Below are positions 32,915 through 45,287 of a DNA stretch of 64,000 nucleotides, piece after piece. The notes under the pieces were generated by a model. That model saw only the letters and a program-made list of their open reading frames with translations. It searched no databases and was not told where the DNA came from. The position numbers and the translations under genes are program-made. Position 1 is the first letter of the stretch; the number at the start of each line of letters is the position of its first letter. The stretch comes from Areca catechu (taxonomy: Eukaryota; Streptophyta; Magnoliopsida; Arecales; Arecaceae). Location: positions 40,775,210 through 40,839,209 of the forward strand of contig CM038047.1 in the NCBI GenBank assembly GCA_021397845.1, written 5' to 3'.

Positions 32915-35900
32915 TTACTCTGAGCTATCTTTCCCCTTCACTGGAGTGCTTCTACCCTGCACACACAAAGCATAAATTTTCAGTTTTTTGAAACATCGAA
33001 GAAAAGCCTCGTATGCCAATTCACCATAAAGTGTATCTCAACTTCATTTTAATTTCAAGGTCCACCGCCAATTGAGAAACAAAGAAAGCAAGAATAAGAA
33101 ACATCACCATATCAGTTATCAACAACAAACTTCTGGAAACTGCACCTTGCACAGCATGACCAAGTCATCTGAGCACCCATTGCATATGTGAACTTCAGGA
33201 AGAGAGCACCAAATAAGACAAATAGTAAATAATAGCCTAATATAAAGCAGGTAATGAGAAGAAATAACTAACAAGGCACTAACTCAAGTTGTCAGATTCC
33301 TCCTCTAAGGATCCAGATTGGTTCAAGTATTGTGAATTATTGCAGATGAGCATGGTTGCAGGTACTCATGACACAATCCAAGCAACAGGAAAACTAAATG
33401 TTGAACGTACAAGAGAAACCATTATGGTTCTTGTTGTAATGGGAGGGCATCATTAGTCCCACATTGTCTGTGAGTCAAGGAAAACTCTAACTTATATAAG
33501 GAACCATTCTTTTCACATGAGACGCCTTTTGGATTGGAATTCAGAGAACAAACCGTGAGACCCATGGGCGATAATACCTTATAATGAGCCCTTGGCCACA
33601 ACATTAATGGCCCATGTAGGTTCCGAACTTGTGACTATGATGAATCTTCAACTACAACAAACCTACGACTGTGATACACCACCCATCTGTACACAAACTC
33701 TTAGGGGTTATGGTGATAATGAGGAGAGCACCTCCCATACATCTATAGACCTCTCGGAATACTGTGGTGATAATAAGAAGGGCATCTCCTACCCGTACAT
33801 AGACTTCTCTTGACTGGAGGGCTATATTGTGATAGGAGGGTCTCATTAGTCCTACATTGATTGTGAGTCAAGAAAAACTCTAGCTAATATAAAAGGGGAC
33901 CGCCCTTTTTTATGTGAGCTATCTTTTGGATTTGAATCCAGAGGACAAAACCATGAGGCCCATGGACCATAGCAGATTATACCTCACGTGCCAAGCCATG
34001 AGACCTTGGCCGCAACAATTCTCATTAGAGATGATTGATTTTTAAAAGATATCTCTTAAACTTCGAATGAAAAATCGCAAGTAGATTGCCAAACAACGCG
34101 AGTTCATAAACCTCGGATACAAGTTAAAAACCTTTAAATTTTTGAAAACATGTGCATCATTCAGCTATAACATGAGGATCCGAATTACCTAGATGTATGC
34201 AAGTAAGGGATAGGAAGATCTTAACAAATGACTTGTCAATCACAAGACTTGAGAAGCAAATAAAGTAGAAGCAACTGCCTAATTATCTCATGTGCAGAGA
34301 AGATCAAGCAAAAGAGTCATGGTATAATGGTATAACCAATCATAAAGTGGCAAAAAATTAACTTTGAAGTTTGAACCATATTCTAGTCATTTATTGTGTT
34401 AGAGGAGCTTAGTCAAAAAAAATTGGTGACAGTCATCAAGTTGAATCTGGTTCATGCATGAATAAAATATACAATCAGCCAAACAGTATACACTTCTAGA
34501 ATTTTTTTTTTTAAAATGTGGGATAGGTTGACAATTATAATCCTTGAATCAATCCTAGAATTCCTCATGCATTTTCTGCTAGCAGTGCAATATCACACTG
34601 AGTTAAGAAAAAATTATTGATACCATTTCATCCCCAAATGCTGACATCGGATCATCAGAAACAGAATTTCCAAGACTGCCGCATGCATGCTGATTAGAAA
34701 GATTGTCGGTTGACCCTACATCTGATTGTGCATCAGTCATTGGACGATCCAATAACATTTGCCGATCAATTTGGCCAGAATTTGATGAAATCTTGAGGTG
34801 ACCTGTGGCTTCTGGTAATACTTCCATGTGCTCTTCTTCAGTTGGAACTTCATGTGCTCCACCATGATTTTCAGAATAGCCAGCATAAGAAGCTTCCGCA
34901 CTATCTTGTATTCCATCAGGTATTAGAAGGTTATTTTTCCTGCACATACCATTCATGGTTTTCTCGAAAGCACTAGCTTCTACATTATTAAAATTAGCAC
35001 TTGCCATCTTCAGAGTGCAACACTCATCTGCTTCAGGTTTACTGTTTCTATCAAAACTTGCATCTATGTTGCCAACAGATTTGATAGCAGTATCAGGTAT
35101 TATTGAACTGCTCTTATCAATCCTAAAAGAAGCATCATCAGAGTCATGATGTAGGACATGCTCATCTCTGGGACAAGATGCAGTATCAGATGCCATGTGG
35201 TCGTGAACATCAGAATTAGTTACACAGGAAGATGAAACCACTTGATTTGCCTCCAGAGAACCTGATGTTTCAACAGGGATACTAGATGTCAATACAGAGG
35301 CTCTAGAAGTTACAACAGTTGCATCTTGAGGACAGGCCTCAGATTGACAATTCTCACTAACAACTGAACTCAAGGAAGAATTGGTACATCCAGTGTTCTT
35401 CTCAGCTCCATTGCCCTGAAGGCATATTCCAGTGCTCCCAGATGGTGAAATTTTCATATGTTCATCAGCATCTGCCAAGCCACTAATACAAGTGGAAAGA
35501 GTCTTTGATTCATGGTTTTGGGCTTCCGGATGGATGCACACTTCGTCCTTCAAGCTGTTGATCCATTCTGATGGGCTATGATTCAAATCTACATATAGAT
35601 TAATTCCCTTCTCTGACATCACAAAAAATTGGAGTGAAGGAAGCACTTTTGTAGAAATTTCATCAGAAGACATAAAACCACTTTCTCTGGAACAGTCACC
35701 AGCTCTTTTATGTCCACATGGTGTCATACTAGAAGTCCCGGTATTGGTCACAACATGAAATGGTAATTCCTGACCGCAGCTTCTCAGCTCTGAGGATTTC
35801 CGTGATCCATTTGTAAAAGCAACATAATTGCTATCAAAATGAGGTTGTGGCACTGCTGTAACATGGTGGATCTCAGCAGCAACCTGAGATATTGCGCCCA

Positions 35901-36797
35901 TATCACTAGGTTCAGAAGTAGAAGAACCAAAACCTTCCATGGTTTCAATATTAATAGGGTATGAACAAACCACATTTGCAGCAGTATCATATGCCTGTAT
36001 TGATATGTAAAAACAAAAAGCAAGAGAAATAAATGCTCAAAAAATTAAGATCTCATGTACATGTTATTATCCATGACATCAAGCAGCCAGCAAAAGATGA
36101 ACAGATCCTCACATAGGTTCAGTTGAAGGAAAAGAATCTCCACGAACTAAAAGCAATAACAGATCATGTATGAGTTTAGAGCTATACCTTCTCTGATGTT
36201 TGACCTATCAAGTAGCTACTACTTTCCACCTGATTTCTTGTATGAGAATGTGGCTGATCATCATTTAGCTTCCTATTAATCCCAGATGCCAGTCCATGGT
36301 TATAAAGCCTGGAAGAATTGCTTTTTTCAAATGCTCCTACAACATCTTTCCAAGATTAATGAATCAGAAATAAGAACACACGTTCTTAGTTTCTTTAGTA
36401 TATTGTTTCAGATAATATTAAGCCACTTCCATATTTGCAACTTGTTGATGGATATATGAAGCATACATACCTCTAGTGGTTTCCTCCAGAGGATTAACTG
36501 TTTCTTTAGAACTTGATTCTGGCACTAGTGGTCTCAGCATCGAAGATGTGGCATTTTCTTTCTGCGCAATTGTTTAAACAAATAGATTTTACATTTGATC
36601 ATAAACTTTAAAATACATACTGTACAGGTGAATAAGGTGCGATTACAAGTGTACAGTCATACCCTTAGAAATAAAGCCAGTGACTTGGCTAATTGAGTAT
36701 TACTTCTATTTGCAGGAAGGTTGTGCTTTTTGCACAATCCCTGAAGCTCTTTGCGTGAGAGATTGAAGTAGAATTCCAAGTCTTCCCGATATCCCAT
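32915..36797 (-). CDS. Plant nuclear gene with N-terminal SAP-like motif, five coding exons
   Basis: Exons in transcript order, all with GT/AG borders and consistent phase: 36797-36663, 36561-36471, 36336-36188, 35994-34624, 32956-32915; about 595 residues. Exon 1 encodes MGYREDLEFYFNLSRKELQ followed by a SAP-like helix pair (LCKKHNLPANRSNTQLAKSL), a motif known from plant proteins thought to bind nucleic acid. Exon 4 (457 codons) is Ser/Asp/Glu-rich and probably disordered, with no catalytic domain I recognise. Exon 5 gives GRSTPVKGKDSSE and TAA, with AATAAA 12 nt later (32903-32898, minus strand). The start was chosen because the SAP-like proteins I know begin near this point. A pyrimidine-rich acceptor near 36870 implies an upstream leader exon. 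Function is unknown; a nuclear role is inferred from the SAP-like motif. Confidence 0.72.
33432..34017 (+). mobile_element. TRIM-like miniature LTR element in intron 4
   Basis: Two direct repeats, 33432-33603 (172 bp, TGTTGTAATGG to CACAACA) and 33825-34017 (193 bp, TATTGTGATAGG to GCAACA), flank 221 bp. Shared phrases include GTCCCACATTG, TGTGAGTCAAG, AAAACTCTA, CTTTTGGATT and CCTTGGCC. CTTATATAAGG at 33490 looks like a TATA box. The flanks GTTCT (33427-33431) and ATTCT (34018-34022) form a 4-of-5 target duplication. The interior holds a ~65-bp degenerate tandem pair (GGTGATAATGAGGAG and GGTGATAATAAGAAG) and no protein. Size and form fit TRIMs; the primer-binding site is not convincing and orientation is assumed. 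Confidence 0.65.
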
Positions 36798-37619
36798 CAC
36801 CTTAATCTTGGTGCCTCTTTAAAACTACTTCAAATAGAATCTTATGCTGACCTCCTTCAGTAAAAATTGAAAGAAATTTATGATTCATTAGACACCAGCT
36901 TCATAAAAAAAATCTTTTGCTAAATAAAACTTTTTCATTTTGCTTCTTGAATCAGATATATGTGCCAAATCATCTCCAAATAGGGAACTGACTCAAGAAG
37001 CAAATTACTCAAAATTGTCATTAAACACAAAGTTTGCTACAATACAAAGATAGGATGCTAGAATCATATAGACTCAACATTGATGCACAAGCAAGGTTGA
37101 GTGTACAACAAACAAGAAGTAACAGGTAAGGTTGCATAGATAGCCAAAAAATAACAATATCACCAACTGGAAAAACATTACAGCCATGGCTAGAGGGAAA
37201 AAAAAATACAAGTTCTCCCATGATATCACAGAACTATATTATAATTTCCAAGGGCAAATGAGTCCAACCATGAAGATCCTGGGTTCAAAGCCACTATAGA
37301 GTCGAAAATGAGAAAAGCAGGCAAGTGGTTTACTAAAAAAGAAAGATGAGACAGGAAAGGGAAAGGGAGCATCAATAAATTTAGTTAGAGCAAGTTCCAT
37401 CTCCTAAATAAAACATTTTTTTAAAAAAAACTCTTACACAAAAAGACAAATACATCCCTCAATATCATGCTGAGTGTCTAAAAGCATCAAATCACTTACA
37501 TTATATTCAAAATAATTACTGATGTTCTGACAAGTACTTCCATGTAAAAAAGGTAACTAAAAACATTACCACTTTGTTTCTACCTCTAAAAGGTTAACAA
37601 GGATATTCAGTTTCATGCA

Positions 37620-37870
37620 AGCACTGCCATTCTACGGGGCATCACCATACCGTACTGTACCAAGTCAGAACCGGTATGAAAATGGTATTTAGATCAATAC
37701 AATCCCCATGTTGACCTGTACCGAGGTGTACCGATATGAACCAAACTGAACCATGATGCGTACCAAGATTTAAAAAAAGTAAGAAAAAAGGCTCAACGGG
37801 ATGTATACCGTACCTTATCGACTGTACCATACCAAACCCATAGCATACCAGTACGGTGCTTGGTACTGAG
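37620..37870. mobile_element. GGTACC-rich island, probable degraded hAT-like element
   Basis: Contains CATACCGTACTGTACC, GAACCGGTATG, TGTACCGAGGTGTACCGATA and CCAGTACGGTGCTTGGTAC, words shared with the elements at 40429-42058 and 45288-45695. Ends and target duplication were not found. Confidence 0.5.
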
Positions 37871-39359
37871 ATTGTGACCTTGTTTTAATAAGTTGATTAC
37901 ATTTGTGAAAGAACAAATAGCAGATATCTGGAAGTTTTGCATTAACCGTGAAAAACAAAAGCAGGAAAGAACCCAAAAAAACCTATTAGATCTATATCTT
38001 CATATAATATCAAAATAACTAGTTAAAACTGAAAATTCCTAATGTTTATGCAGAGTATTTGAATCTGGTATGTCCGTTTGGTTTACATTTTTCAAGTCAA
38101 GGCCAAAGAAACATAAACATGAAATTGCAACTAGCAATTTCCTGATATGCCAGCATCCAACAACGCATCCATATTGCTAATCAGATCCACAACAATGTGG
38201 GCAAAAGGGAAAAAAAAGGATATAATAAGAAACCTCAAGCATGAGAAAATAACAGACCATAAATCCATAATTGGATATACCATGTTGACTGTGACCATGT
38301 GAACATGTACCATGTTCATACAAGCCGGATGATATGGACAATATTCTGAAAATGAGTAAGAAGGATATGTATGTTTGTATGGAATGTAATTTTCATGATG
38401 GAACAAGTACTTATAATGAGAATAAGCACTCAAAACACCAGTTGCTAAAGTTTCAAAGTGAGAAAAATAAATATTAATTTCTGTTGAATTACAAACAGGT
38501 TCCTTGCATTTTATCAAATTGAGCTCTTTTGCAAGGAGAATTCATTAGTTCTCCATGAAAACACTTAAAAGCAGTCCTGCTTTTACTTAAGAATGGGCCC
38601 TTCATTTACCATCTGCACCTTCTCCTATTTAAATAGAAGCTAGGCTACAACAACTTCAATGTGGGACAAACCACCACATGGAAAATGACACCATAGATCC
38701 CAAAACTAATGCGATTGAAAACCTATCAATAAACAATGTATAAATGGAAACTTCTGTTAGTGCAGCATTAGGGTCATAATCAGGTAATGTTTAGTTGCTA
38801 ACAGACATTCAAGTAGCATCAATCATCCACAGCTGAGAATTTTCAGTCTATAAGAGAAAAATACGGGGCAAAGATTTGGGCTCCCGTTCATATTGTGGAG
38901 GCTCGCAGAGTGCAGCACAAGACTGTAGCTATTATAAAGGAGCAGTTCCCATTGTAAGCCATACCATAATCATGAGGTGAAAAACATGGACGAAAACCAG
39001 AACTTAGACCTTAATCCTCAATTTTAGAGATAAAAACCATCATAGGATCAATCATAGACTTCAAAAATTATGGCCATCACAGTGCAAGATCATAGCCAAC
39101 CTGAAACCTATCATTTTAATCGCATCTATGGTTCATTGATAGCTGTATGATATATCAACAGAAAATGGGATACCAAACATGCAGGAGCTCTAAAAATATC
39201 ATGGAAAATAAGAAGCCAATAGAATGATTGGGAGCTACCGATCCTCGATTTCATATATGATATTTAAAGTTTCTCATATATATCAACTGCTTAATGCAAA
39301 GTAATTTGCTTATTGAAGTGCTTATATGAGCTTTGGAAGGGTTATAACTATGAAGGGGC

Positions 39360-39490
39360 ATATCCAAGGTTCACAGTATTAATTTGTATTGTCATACACC
39401 GGGCATACCATACTGTACCATGCATACCGTACCATACTAGTATTGAATTGATACATGGTACAAGGGGGCGTATCAAGTGCCACTACATAA
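39360..39490. mobile_element. Short GGTACC-rich island, probable degraded hAT-like element
   Basis: CATACCATACTGTACC, CATACCGTACC and ATACATGGTACAAGG occur together; the left side starts near CAAGGTTCAC. Too short and diverged to define ends. Confidence 0.4.
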
Positions 39491-39771
39491 AACTGACCCT
39501 CATACCTGGCCTACTGACATTCTACCAATGTGATGCCGACATGGAGTCTTGTGCAGAGATTGCAAACCTTGTTCATAGTTATGTATTGGTAAAAGAATTT
39601 AGTAAATAACCTAAATTAAATAGGAGTCATTATCTATTTGGACCAACAATATCCACTTATTCAGGAAAATTTACTAGGAGCCCAAGTCACATTAGAGAAG
39701 TATATTGTAATCTTTTAGTCTAGAATCTTGAATTTATTCAGAAGGAATGTTTAATTTCATATTTGTTGCTA

Positions 39772-39795
39772 TGTGTGTGTGTGTGTGTGTGTGTT
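39772..39795. repeat. TG dinucleotide microsatellite
   Basis: An uninterrupted run of about 11 TG units. Confidence 0.9.
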
Positions 39796-40291
39796 CTACG
39801 AAATTAGTTTTAACACCACATTATAATCATTGGTGGTGCAGCGAGTTCATGTATTGCACAAAACAAATATTTGAAGCTGATAGAATGACAAGGTGATCTA
39901 CACAATAGATAAAATGAGGAAAGGATACACGAAGCCAATCACAAACTCTTGCAGGGTGAGAAACAATGCATGCCATGCTTAAGTTTTAATCAAAATCTAC
40001 GGTCAACACAACATTGTGGAGATTGAATTTTATGTAGTGTAATCATTTATTTGTCTCTATAAATCAAAAAGGAGATGTACAAGGTTCATCATGGGCACGG
40101 CATAATTTCCTTACCAAATCTATTGCTGTGATCAACCAATCAGCTAATTAAATTACGTCTCTGCTGCAACCATTATTCATCATATCCATATCAAAGTAGA
40201 GTACTCAAGAGCATGTTCTTGAATGGCCAAGTAAGATATGCTCCTTCTTGAATGGCCAAGTGATTATAAACAGCAGAGGGTTCTATGGCAT

Positions 40292-40428
40292 GAGATCTCT
40301 ACACTGTAAAGGCAGGGCATCCCTAAATTGGTGGTTGGAGATTTTAACTACATCGAGAGCGAGATCTCTACACTGTTGGGGCAAGGCATCCCTACATTAA
40401 TGGCTGGAGATTTTAACTGCATTGAGAG
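40292..40428 (+). repeat. 69-bp tandem duplication of the LINE endonuclease GDFN region
   Basis: GAGATCTCTACACTG begins at 40292 and 40361. Each copy encodes a GDFN motif (VVGDFNYIES, then MAGDFNCIES), so the endonuclease motif is doubled in frame. Confidence 0.85.
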
Positions 40429-42058
40429 CAAGGATCCCGGTACCGGAACCTGTACCGACATACCGACACTGGACTGGTACGGTATGGTATGGTATGGTAC
40501 GGTACCGTACCATGTGTCGGTACGATGGGCATGCCGATATGAACTGACACGCCCAAATTTTTTTTTGGATTTAAGGTTTCTTTTTTTTAGGATTTAGGGT
40601 TTATGATTTAGTATTTAGGGTTTAGATTTTATAATTCAGGATTTAGGATTTATGATTTAAAAAAATGCTAATACATTAATTCTAATTAAAATAAGATATA
40701 AAATTATAATTGAAGTAAAATTACCAGCGATTAATGAAAATGAAAGATAAAATATAAACATAATTACATACCGATATTTAAAATCGGGTCGAGTATCGAT
40801 GTCCATAAATATTGGGATCATTGATGTACTCAGTAAGAAGATCAATAAATCCCTCTAACTAGACAACATGATACTCCTGTAAACTCATCCCAGGATGTAT
40901 GCATGATGGATTGTAACACATCGCAAATTCCTCGCTGAGGTCTAGACTCTGAGAAATATCTAAAGACTGATAATATGACTACGTAAGGGCCCATCCAAAT
41001 ATATCGACAGCAAAATCAAATCCGTAAGATACTCCGGGCTGCATGGGATGATAACCACTAGAAGATGATGTCTCGGATGCACCATATGGACCATATGAAT
41101 CACAAGCTGCCAATAGCTGTGGGTAAAAGGATCCTAAATATAAAAATGATCCTGATACATCCATATATCCTACTCCACGTGCAAGAGCTGCAGCTATATC
41201 ATATCCTGAACAACCTTGCAGAGCCCGTCGCTAGCATCTGTAGTCTACTAACATAACTAAGGATTCAGATCCCGGCGGGATATCCCGTGAAACACCGAAA
41301 CGGGGTACCATCCCATGTGTTGGGACAGGACGTCCCACCAGCATCCCAATCAAGATACCTTGGGACAATCCCTGTCCTGAGTGTCGGGACAGGACGGGAC
41401 GCCAATACGTTCCATTCCATGAAAAACCCGGGACAGTCCTGTCCCACGAGATTTAAAATCTTGAATACGACCATGTATGACAAATCCCTAGACATACCCA
41501 GATCATCTATTTCATGAATTTAATACAGAAATTCTATAATTATCAGATCCAATGACCGATTGAGATCCTTTTACTCGATGTTGAGTTCCATATTCCTAAA
41601 TCTAGTTCAGATATCAAATAAAATTCTAGGGTTGAAAGGTTTCCCTCATTCAAATCTTGAACAAATCACTATCGATGACAGAATCCAGAAAACATGGCGA
41701 TTTTATATCCATATCAAAGTTTCTTGAACCCCCGTAGATTATAAATTTTATTAATGTTTTACAAAAAATCATATGAATCAAAATATCACCAGCATGGAAC
41801 TAATCAAAATATTATGAGAAAATAGGTCCCCCACCATAAGTCTATAGTAACCAACAGGAAAAAAAAGGATCAAATCGATCCGAGCCGAACCGAGCCGACC
41901 AGTTCAACACGGTTCAGGACTGGTTTGGACCAGTTAACTAATTTTTTTTATTTCCTAAACACCCCGAACTGTTTTAAGTGGCCGAACCATGCTAGTTGGC
42001 CACTGGTATGGTTCGGTATGCCCGAACCAGCCGGTACGATACAATTCGGGGATCCTTG
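40429..42058. mobile_element. hAT-like non-autonomous element A, 1630 bp, with 8-bp target duplication
   Basis: It begins CAAGGATCCCGG and ends GGGGATCCTTG, a 10-bp perfect terminal inverted repeat CAAGGATCCC. It is flanked by ATTGAGAG on both sides (40421-40428 and 42059-42066). Removing it and one flank restores the LINE endonuclease reading (CIES followed by SREFRGFIEGNG). An 8-bp duplication and CA..TG ends fit the hAT superfamily. The left part is rich in GGTACC words; a fragment of reading frame on the minus strand (40979-41164, SYGPYGASETSSSSGYHPMQ) may be the tail of a former transposase. A separate GGGACAGGAC-rich block lies at about 41260-41465. Confidence 0.82.
41258..41466. mobile_element. 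GGGACAGGAC-rich block inside element A, possibly a nested MITE
   Basis: AAGGATTCAGATCCCGGCGG at the left and CCCACGAGATTTAAAATCTTG at the right are imperfect inverted copies (reverse complement of the right starts CAAGATTTTAAATCTCG). Between them GGGACAGGACG, CGTCCCACC, GGGACAATCC and CCCGGGACAGTCC pair with each other. No target duplication was found. Confidence 0.45.
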
Positions 42059-43030
42059 ATTGAGAGCTCTTAGAAAAAACGGGAAGGTAAACCTTTTGTG
42101 GATGGTGTGGACTCTAGGGAGTTTCGAGGGTTTATTGAGGGGAATGGACTGGTGGACCTTGGATTTGTTGGGCCCTGGTTTACATAGTGTAACAACTGTC
42201 ACAGGGGGTGCGAGTATGGGAGAGGATAGATAGGGCTTTTGCTAGTGCTGATTAGATCCAAATGCATCCAAGATACCAGGTCTTTCACTTATCGAGAATT
42301 GCCTTTGATCATCGACCAGTGCTGATTTCGACCGAGGTCTTCTCCTTCCATCACAGCCCATTCCGGTTTGAAAAGTTTTTTGAAAGGGATACCCTCATTC
42401 TCGAAATATTGTTCGTGAGATCTGGAGAGTCTCGATTCGTGGTAGTGCCAGATACTGGATGACTAGGAGACTAGAGTTACTGAAGCGCTATCTTCGTCGG
42501 CAAAATTGTGAGGTTGGAGACATTTTTAGAAGACTGGAGGCCACAGAACCTGCCATCAATACTCTTCAAGAAAGAGAAGACCAGGAGGGCGAGCTTCCTG
42601 AGGACTTGGATGATCTCCGAGGGTTGTTATCTTCCCACCACTCTCTATTGCGATAGCAGAGGATGCTCTAAAGATAGAAATTTAGGATCCAGTGGATCAA
42701 GAAGGGGGGACAAAATATCAAATTCTTTCATCAGGCCACTATTATCAGAAGGCACGGGAATTAGATCTAAGCAGTCAGGGATAGTAGTGGTCAATGGTTG
42801 GATGATCAAGAAAATGTTCAAAATAAGTTTGTCTTTTTTAGATAAAGATGGTCCGCCGATGATGGTGGTGATATCTTTTTTGCTTTCCCAGAACCTATTA
42901 GCTGTCACATACCAAGAAAATAGGGAGTTCATCAGAACAGTGTCGATTGAGGAGATTAGGATGACCTTCTGCTCAATGGTTGAGAACAAAGTCTCAAGAC
43001 CAGATGGCTTTCCTCCTCCCTTCTTTGAGA
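42059..43030 (+). pseudogene. LINE endonuclease C-terminus and interdomain region (broken)
   Basis: EFRGFIEGNGLVDLGFVGPW (near 42120-42180) and MHPRYQVFHLSRIAFDHRPV (42262-42320) are endonuclease C-terminal blocks; the His in FDHRP matches the catalytic His of AP-endonuclease-type nucleases. RRLEATEPAINTLQEREDQE (about 42520-42580) is the helical linker. Frameshifts alternate through 42660-43030, where VSRPDGFPPPFFER begins the RT. Confidence 0.75.
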
Positions 43031-44600
43031 GATAATGGACCGTTATTCAGGTGAAGGTGGCAGAGGTAGTTGTTAGTTTTTTACTACTGGAGTGATGCTA
43101 GTGGACTGGATGAAGATCTTTGTCACTTTGGTACCTAAGAAGCCAAATGCTACCGAGCCAAGCCATTATTGATCTATAGTCTATGTACTACATTATATAA
43201 GATTTGTGCTAAGTTTATGGTGGAGAGGATGAAGCTTATGTTACCTCGCTTGATATCTCCAAGGCATGGTGCTTTTGTTGGAGGGCACAGTATCTCCGAC
43301 AATGTGTTGATTGTCTAGGAATTTATGCATAATCTTCAACGGACCCCAGGTCATTGATATTTTATGATGATTAAGTTGGCCACGGAGTGGGCTTATGACT
43401 ATATGAGCTGGTTATTCCTGGAACGTGCCCTCTTTAGATTTAGCTTTCGCACTAGATGGATTGAGCCTTATGGCCTATGTCCATCACCCATCCTTTGCCA
43501 TCCTACTTAATGGCACACCCTCGGACTCCTCCCTTATAGGAATTTGCCAAGGTTGTCTCTTGTTTTCCTATCTTTTCATTTGTATCGCTGATGTTCTTTC
43601 TTGTACTTTATGAGTGATGGTGAGTAGCTCTGTCCTAGATCCCTACATGCCAACCCCGGGTGCTCTGCCAATCTCTCATTTGTTTTTGTAGATGATTGTT
43701 TACTTTTGGATCAGGCATCTGTTCGGAATGCGGTAGCATTCTTCAGAATTATAGAAATGTATTACCAGGCTTTCGAACAGCGGGTAAACTTCCTCAAATC
43801 AGCTATTTCATTCAGTCTTAAAACAAGACCCATTTCATATATATGATCCGGCAGATACTGGGATGGTGGAGCAGGAGGGTGTTTGAAGCTACCTGGGTAA
43901 TTCTATATTGTGCTGGAGGTTGAAGGTTGATTATTTGGAACTGGAGGGAGCCATTCAAGAGCGACTTCAAGGATGACAGGCTAGGGCCCTTTCTACAATG
44001 GACAGAGTGATCATGATAAGATCTGTTCTTAGTTCCATGCTTGTGTATCTTTTATCTAATACTAGGATTCATGCCTGTGTATCTTTTATCTAACACTAGG
44101 ATTCCAAAGATTTGCATGCTAAAGGTGGAGCAATTCTTTCGGCATTTTCTTTGGAGCTCCTATCAAGGGAACCGAGGAGTGCATCTTCTAGCCTAGGAGG
44201 TACTCTGCCAGTTGGTGAGGGATGAAAGATTGGGGATCCAGTCTCTGATGGTGAGGAGGGAGACCCTCATTACCAGACATGTGGCGAGATTTTTGCTCTA
44301 CCTTGACAGTATCTGGAGTTTACTGATGCAGGCCAAGTATGGTCCCTAGATGTTGCTTGATAGGATCAATCCTCGAAGTAGCTCAATTATGTGGAAAGAG
44401 ATATAAAGGTCAAGTGAGAGGGGTTATGACTTAGAGCCCCTGGATAGTTGGCGACAGGCATACTGCTAATTTCTATCATGATCCTTGGATATCTGATCTC
44501 CTTTTGAACAGTTAGCCTACCTTTGTCAGCATACAGATTGGGGACTCCGGGAGGATCTCAAATTTGGTGCACTCCAAGCATTGTAGTTGGCATGTTGATC
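43031..44600 (+). pseudogene. LINE reverse transcriptase (broken)
   Basis: LVPKKPNATEPSHY (about 43129-43170), the GICQGCLLFSYLFICIADVL block (43541-43600, where QGCPLSP is usual) and FVDD (near 43690) define the RT fingers and palm. The catalytic Asp pair is intact. There are many in-frame stops, for example at about 43170, 43320 and 43610. A 36-bp direct duplication occurs at 44040-44100 (ATGCTTGTGTATCTTTTATC and ATGCCTGTGTATCTTTTATC). Confidence 0.75.
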
Positions 44601-45287
44601 ATGTAGCCCAGTTGTTTTACCATGTCCTCGCCAATTGAATCCTCTATATTGTGGTGCCTGCCCATGAGGTTCATAATGTAAGAGTGTGAAAATCCTTCTA
44701 TAGGCAGAGGGTGATAGATAAAGACCTTTATGCAATGTTTTGTGAGGTATCGGCCTAATGACTTGATGCAGCATAGATTTGGATGGGTGTTCATTCAAGA
44801 GTCAACTTATTCCTTCGAAAACTGGCCTAGGATTGTCTTTCTACCGGGTCAATTTTGAGGGATAGGGGTGTGCCTTTCCTGCTACCTGTCCCTGTTGTGA
44901 GTTTGTGGAGAAAATGGTAGATCATGCCCTTGTCTACTATCCACGAGCTATACGGATTTGGAAGATGGTTGGTCTATTATCTGGGATCGATCTGACGGAC
45001 AATCCTACTCAGCTTTTTCTTCAAAGCCTAAAGCTTGGTAGGGATTCAGAGGTGGCCAGGATCCAGGATATGTGGTGGGCATATGTGGCTTACCATATCT
45101 GACTATTAAGGAATAGTTGGATATTTGAGTCAAGGAGGCTTTTTGCCTGGTTCATCCTGGAGCAGGCTTTGACTCAAGCGACTGAGATGATACATCTAGA
45201 GGCTACTGATTTGACCGCGAGAACTTTAGATTCCTGGAATCCCCATATTGCTCATGAAGCAATCCATAAGGTTTTATTTCTTGGAAA

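Larger units (their letters stand above)
36798..40271. other. Non-coding region upstream of the SAP-like coding exons (probable leader intron)
   Basis: No coding homology. On the minus strand a pyrimidine-rich acceptor (about 36868) suggests that this is intron. It contains two GGTACC-rich islands (37620-37870 and 39360-39490) and a TG microsatellite (39772-39795). Confidence 0.5.

Noticed and set aside
33432..34017. Cassandra-type TRIM carrying 5S rRNA
   Set aside because: No 5S internal promoter sequence is visible in either terminal repeat.
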